A DNA stretch of 17,709 nt from assembly GCA_964583825.1 (NCBI GenBank), contig CAZOXM010000094.1, positions 1 to 17,709 on the forward strand, in the 5' to 3' direction. This document shows positions 13,993 through 17,709 of the stretch, one piece after another. The stretch's first letter is position 1. Each line of letters starts with the position of its first letter. The DNA comes from GCA-1730015 sp964583825. Lineage in GTDB: Bacteria > Pseudomonadota > Gammaproteobacteria > Granulosicoccales > Granulosicoccaceae. A program made the translations under genes and the position numbers. The notes under the pieces are model-generated. The model ran no database searches. It saw only the letters and a program-made list of their open reading frames with translations, and was not told the DNA's origin.

Positions 13993-15609
13993 TTAACTCG
14001 CAAATTCCCGAATCACCCGACCGGCATTAACAGTGGTACGCTCGCCATTTCGCATCGACAAGCGGCCATTCACCAGTACATGTGCAATGCCCGATGCATA
14101 GCGACGCGGATTTTCCGCCGTGGCATTGCTGGCAATATTGGCCTGATCAAAGATGCAGATATCGGCCTGATATCCGGGCTTCAGCTGTCCCCGGTTTTTC
14201 AGGCCAAGTCGTGCAGCGGGAATGGCTGTGAGTTTGGCAATGCCTTCAGCCAGCGACAGTACCCTGCGGTCGCGCACATAATATTGAAGAAAACGCGCCG
14301 CCCATCCGTAGCCGGACAACGAGCCAACATGGTCTTTAAGTATGCCTTCATTGGCAATGGCTACCGTGTCCGAGATAACTGCACACTCGGGCTGATCAAG
14401 GCAGAGTTCCACATCAGATTCGCGAAAGGCTTTTGAAGACCACATACACGACATGAGGTCCCGCCCCTCCTCCAACAGGATATCAAGCACAGCATCATAC
14501 GGGTGGCAGTTACGCATGCGGCCGATTTCAGCGAAGTCTGCGCCGACCAGTTCCTTGTTATGTGTCGCGTTCAGAAGAACGATATCAGACCATTTTTCTG
14601 CCTTTACCATCAGCCACATCGGCTGCGGGTTGTTGATGATGCGTTCACGGCACTCCGGATCGGCAAGCCGTAACAAGACATCGTCGATGGTGCCGGCCTG
14701 CGCCCACTTCGGTAAAATGGCGGCCATCAGTGTATTGTTCCAGTCGTGTGGGATTACATCAAAAGCGACATCCACATCGTGCCGTCGCGCCAGTTCAATC
14801 ATCTCAAGCGTATGATTCATCGCATAGTCAGGCGCACCGAACTTCGGTTGGATATGGCTGATCTGCAGTTTCGCCCCTGACTGCCTTGCTGTGGCGATGG
14901 CTTCGGTAAAGCCAAGATCATAGTGCGTATCACGGTTGCGCACGTGTGTCGCATAGAGGCGTTTGTATTTCGCGGCGACCTCACACAGCGGCACAAGATG
15001 CTCCGGCGCGGCAAGAATACCGGGGAAGTATTCAAGCCCGGTAGACAGACCGCCGGCACCCTCGTCCATACACTGATCAACCAGGTTTGCCATTTCAGCC
15101 ACATCTTCAGGTTCACCCGGATGTAAATCACCACCCAGCACCGAGCGGTGAATCGTACCGTGGCCCACAAACGCCATGACGTTCACACCCAGCGTATTCG
15201 CATCGAGCACATCCAGATATTCGCCAAAGCCAAGCCACTGATCATGACGCGCGTGCTCGATAAACCACGGCGCAACACGGCGAATGTCCTGTGGTGTGTT
15301 GACCGGTGCGCAGCTAATACCGCACTGACCGATCACTTCGGTGGTAACGCCCTGGTGTACCTGACTTTGAGCGCGGCCATCGGCAATCAACGTGAAGTCG
15401 GAGTGCGTGTGCATATCGATAAACCCGGGTGCCGCCATCAAGCCGGAAACATCGATGACCTCAGCGGCCTGTGACGGCTTCAGCACCCCGCGCGGCTCCA
15501 CGGCGCTGATCATCTCACCCGTGATCGCGATATCCCCGATAAATCCTTCGTCACCACTGCCATCAAACACCGTGGCACCAGTGAGCATGATATCTACCGA
15601 GTCCTGCAT
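13993..15609 (-). CDS. D-aminoacylase / N-acyl-D-amino-acid deacylase
   Basis: A 538-residue cytosolic amidohydrolase of the D-aminoacylase family, predicted to hydrolyse N-acyl-D-amino acids. The metal site is intact: HTHSD gives H67 and H69, C96 lies in GQCGIS, H222 in YATHVRN, H252 in QISH, and D414 in the ISDT motif. These numbers agree, from memory, with the Alcaligenes faecalis enzyme for the first three ligands. The N-terminal beta-sandwich (about 5-60) and C-terminal GQLKPGYQADICIFD (about 490-504) are typical. GGGGAGG-like sequence (GGGGAGG) lies nine bases before the ATG. It starts one base past the dctM stop, making it the last gene of the TRAP operon. Dihydropyrimidinase-like or prolidase-type substrates are alternatives. 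Confidence 0.85.
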   Translation of the reverse strand: MQDSVDIMLTGATVFDGSGDEGFIGDIAITGEMISAVEPRGVLKPSQAAEVIDVSGLMAAPGFIDMHTHSDFTLIADGRAQSQVHQGVTTEVIGQCGISCAPVNTPQDIRRVAPWFIEHARHDQWLGFGEYLDVLDANTLGVNVMAFVGHGTIHRSVLGGDLHPGEPEDVAEMANLVDQCMDEGAGGLSTGLEYFPGILAAPEHLVPLCEVAAKYKRLYATHVRNRDTHYDLGFTEAIATARQSGAKLQISHIQPKFGAPDYAMNHTLEMIELARRHDVDVAFDVIPHDWNNTLMAAILPKWAQAGTIDDVLLRLADPECRERIINNPQPMWLMVKAEKWSDIVLLNATHNKELVGADFAEIGRMRNCHPYDAVLDILLEEGRDLMSCMWSSKAFRESDVELCLDQPECAVISDTVAIANEGILKDHVGSLSGYGWAARFLQYYVRDRRVLSLAEGIAKLTAIPAARLGLKNRGQLKPGYQADICIFDQANIASNATAENPRRYASGIAHVLVNGRLSMRNGERTTVNAGRVIREFAS

Positions 15610-15610
15610 A

Positions 15611-16900
15611 CTACTTGGCCTCCCCGTAGAGCCAGTTGGGCAAAAAGACCGAGAGGTCAGGGAAAAAGATCAGAATCACCATACCGACAATATAAGCCAG
15701 TATAAATGGCAATACAGCCACCGAGATGCGCTCGATTGAAATACCCGAGATACGTGCCGCCACAGTCAGATTGGCGCCAAGCGGTGGCGTCAGGAATCCT
15801 ATTTCACACGTGATAACAGTAAAAATGCCAAACATCACCGGATCGACACCGAGTGATGAAACCAGCGGCAGAAAGACCGCGGTAAACAATACAATTTGTG
15901 CGAGTGATTCCATAAACGTGCCGATAAAAATATAGAACACGCCAATCAGAAACAGCACCAGGTATTTGTTTTCAGTAATCGAGGTAATGCCTTCCTGAAC
16001 AGCGGCAGGGACATCATAGAATGCGGTCAGTTGTCCGAATGCAAGCGTCGGGGTAAGCAGAATCAGAATGCCGGTGAGCAATGCCGTAAATCGCAACGCA
16101 TCGATCACTTTCTGTAAGGTCAATTCGCGATAGACAAAAAGCCCCACAAAAAGAGAGTAAAAAACGGCCACACCCGCAGCCTCGGTCGGAGTGAATACCC
16201 CCCCATAAATACCCCCAAGAATCAGCACAGGTGCCCCTATTGACCACTTGCCATCCCATGCAGCCGCTAAAAAAGGGCGCCATGAAAACGGTTGCCCGTC
16301 ACCACCATAACCACGACGACGTGCAATGATATAGGTGGTGATCATCAGCAACACAGTGACCATAAAACCCGGTAGCAGACCCGCCAGAAAGAGACGGGGA
16401 ATGGAAGTCTCTGATACGAGCCCGTATATGATCAACAGGTTAGACGGTGGAATCAGACTGCCAAGTGCCCCCGCACTGGCGGTGATGGCCGCTGCAAACG
16501 GCACGTCGTAACCTTCACGTTTCATTGCCGGTACAGTCACCGATCCGATCGCCGCAGTCGTCGCCGGCCCGGAACCCGACAGCGCGGCAAACAACATGCA
16601 GGCAAACACGGTGACAAGCCCCATCGAGCCGCGATAAGCGCCCACCAGATTCGTGGCAATCGCAATCATGCGGCTGGCCATGCCACCTACCTCCATCAAA
16701 CGCCCGGCCAGCACAAACAAAGGGATGGTCAAGAGTGGAAACGGCGTCAGGCTGCCATATCCGGTTTGCGCCATCAGCGTATAGGGAATGTCGATTAAAA
16801 ACAGCGCCAGTACGGTGGTCAGACCCACAGAGACAAACAGCGGCACGCCGATAATCGTTAGACCCACAAAGGTCACGGCCAGAATTATCAGCGGGCTCAA
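15611..16900 (-). CDS. dctM: TRAP transporter large permease DctM
   Basis: A 429-residue inner-membrane protein of about 12 spans, the ion-coupled transport subunit of a tripartite TRAP carrier. Family markers include LTPFPLLTIPLFVLAGRLME (about 51-70), ALSGSGPATTAAIGSVTVPA (about 108-127), LGSLIPPSNLLIIYGL (about 146-161), and near the end IGFLTPPLGANL (about 366-377). The start is an unusual TTG overlapping the dctQ stop as TTGA; a GAGGAG about eight bases upstream and the family-typical SPLIILAV N-terminus support it over any later ATG. The next gene, a deacylase, starts one base after its stop. Substrate is not readable from this subunit. Confidence 0.88.
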   Translation of the reverse strand: MSPLIILAVTFVGLTIIGVPLFVSVGLTTVLALFLIDIPYTLMAQTGYGSLTPFPLLTIPLFVLAGRLMEVGGMASRMIAIATNLVGAYRGSMGLVTVFACMLFAALSGSGPATTAAIGSVTVPAMKREGYDVPFAAAITASAGALGSLIPPSNLLIIYGLVSETSIPRLFLAGLLPGFMVTVLLMITTYIIARRRGYGGDGQPFSWRPFLAAAWDGKWSIGAPVLILGGIYGGVFTPTEAAGVAVFYSLFVGLFVYRELTLQKVIDALRFTALLTGILILLTPTLAFGQLTAFYDVPAAVQEGITSITENKYLVLFLIGVFYIFIGTFMESLAQIVLFTAVFLPLVSSLGVDPVMFGIFTVITCEIGFLTPPLGANLTVAARISGISIERISVAVLPFILAYIVGMVILIFFPDLSVFLPNWLYGEAK

Positions 16901-17436
16901 AGCTGATGCTCCTCGTCTTTAACAGTCGTTTCCCATTGTTCCTCGAGCATACCCGGCAATCCGTTTGCCCCTTCTCTCCACCAAACGACGTATGTCTGAA
17001 TCAGGCGCAACAGCATCAGCGCATAACCGATCACCAGAATAGTCTGTGGATAGAACTGATTAATGCCGAGCGATGGACTGGTTTCGGGAAACTTCCAGAA
17101 CACGGCAAGATAATCCCAGCTGACCTTTAACATAAACACGCAGAAAAAAGCCCAGACAATATCCGCGATAAAAACGACGATTCGGCCAAAACCGACAGGC
17201 AGTGCCTGCACAGCTACGATAATGCGAATATGAAAGCGCTCTCTGACACACAGGGAAGCACCCATGTACACAGCCCACACCATGCACATGGCCGCTGTTT
17301 CCTCCGTCCAGTGCAGGGCAACTTCAAATACGTAACGTGCAATGACCTGCGAGAACACCGCGGTTGCGATTACAGCCAGACAAATACAGCAAATCGCCTC
17401 TTCGAAATGCCGTTCGAGCCACACGAAAACTGGCAT
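16897..17436 (-). CDS. dctQ: TRAP transporter small permease DctQ
   Basis: A 179-residue inner-membrane protein with four predicted spans (about 15-33, 48-66, 83-105, 126-148), the small subunit joining DctM to the periplasmic receptor. The ATARYVFE-like segment is AAVFSQVIARYVFEVALHWTEE in form: the residues VIARYVF (about 29-36) and HWTEETA (about 41-47) are the classic DctQ marks, followed by ASLCVRERFHIRI (about 59-71). A soluble tail follows the last span. AGGGG stands a few bases before the ATG. It overlaps dctM by four bases. Confidence 0.86.
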   Translation of the reverse strand: MPVFVWLERHFEEAICCICLAVIATAVFSQVIARYVFEVALHWTEETAAMCMVWAVYMGASLCVRERFHIRIIVAVQALPVGFGRIVVFIADIVWAFFCVFMLKVSWDYLAVFWKFPETSPSLGINQFYPQTILVIGYALMLLRLIQTYVVWWREGANGLPGMLEEQWETTVKDEEHQL

Positions 17437-17552
17437 TGTCGCCCCTTTGATATTACACCGGAAAAAGCAGCCTCAATACCTGCTGCCAAGCACACCCGAC
17501 CAAAGCGCTCAGGGGTAGCGGTGAAAACCATTGCATGCCAGTGCTTTCTCAG

Positions 17553-17573
17553 GCGGGGCGACATGCACCCCGC
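17553..17573. repeat. Stem-loop in the dctP-dctQ spacer
   Basis: GCGGGG (17553-17558) and CCCCGC (17568-17573) form a perfect six-base-pair stem around nine bases, in the 218-base spacer between the dctP stop and the dctQ start. It has no U-run. Such a hairpin could protect the upstream dctP message or attenuate read-through, giving more receptor than permease. Confidence 0.5.
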
Positions 17574-17654
17574 ACCATAGACAAGCGATTACAACACACC
17601 GACATCCTGCGATTTCCCCGCCCCTTGAAACTGGTGGGTGTAAAGCGACTCGAT

Positions 17655-17709
17655 TTACTCGGCAGCAGCCTGGATTGCGTTCACCAGTTCAACAAACTCA
17701 TCGCCGCGC
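17655..17709 (-). CDS. dctP: C-terminal end of a TRAP solute receptor (DctP), partial
   Basis: The last 55 bases on the minus strand are open and read RGDEFVELVNAIQAAAE before a TAA at 17655. The short helical, acidic C-terminus and its place just upstream of dctQM fit the end of the periplasmic TRAP receptor; the rest lies beyond the window. The call rests mainly on gene order, since too few residues are visible for a family match. Confidence 0.6.
   Translation of the reverse strand, partial: RGDEFVELVNAIQAAAE

Noticed and set aside
1..17709. CRISPR arrays, tRNA or rRNA genes, insertion sequences and attachment sites
   Set aside because: Looked for by eye across the window; no regularly spaced repeats, tRNA cloverleaf, transposase motif or terminal inverted repeat pair was found.

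Overview
The window looks like a piece of a G+C-moderate gammaproteobacterial chromosome, probably from a marine or aquatic heterotroph. This is inferred from the Zur type, the DUF3299 lipoprotein, a tripartite TRAP carrier and the catabolic genes; no rRNA or marker gene fixes the taxon.

Layout. (1) Bases 122-3674, minus strand: a catabolic group read galB-like (4-oxalomesaconate hydratase, PIG-L fold) -> glcD -> glcE (FAD subunits of glycolate oxidase). The iron-sulfur subunit glcF is not visible and would lie beyond the left edge. (2) Bases 3892-4908, plus strand: a CobW/G3E GTPase with a CMCC metal motif and a histidine tract, probably a zinc metallochaperone. (3) Bases 4909-6660: a largely non-coding stretch with a possible structured RNA, a decayed small membrane-protein gene, and an A+T-rich Xre/RES toxin-antitoxin pair with an inverted repeat in front of it. 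This looks like an acquired islet between cobW and zur. (4) Bases 6786-7250, minus strand: a Zur-type Fur-family repressor with its own terminator. (5) Bases 7479-13914, plus strand, divergent from zur: a DUF3299 lipoprotein, a family-5 solute-binding protein, two short NikD/NikE-sized ATPases, two DppB/DppC-type permeases and an EamA/DMT transporter, in one compact run. A near-perfect 7-1-7 palindrome sits between zur and this run, over the -10 elements of both proposed divergent promoters. (6) Bases 13993-17709, minus strand: the end of a TRAP binding protein (dctP), then dctQ, dctM and a D-aminoacylase/N-acyl-D-amino-acid deacylase, tightly coupled.

How the parts fit. The centre reads as a zinc-homeostasis locus: Zur senses zinc, CobW would deliver it, and the Zur-controlled run would import zinc or a zinc chelate through a nickel/opine/peptide-type ABC importer. 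The translationally coupled EamA exporter is the most intriguing part. It recalls the uptake-plus-export logic of opine metallophore systems, but no metallophore biosynthesis gene lies in the window. The right end is a self-contained uptake-and-hydrolysis unit in which the TRAP carrier probably brings in the deacylase substrate.

All family calls come from reading motifs by eye; no database search was run.
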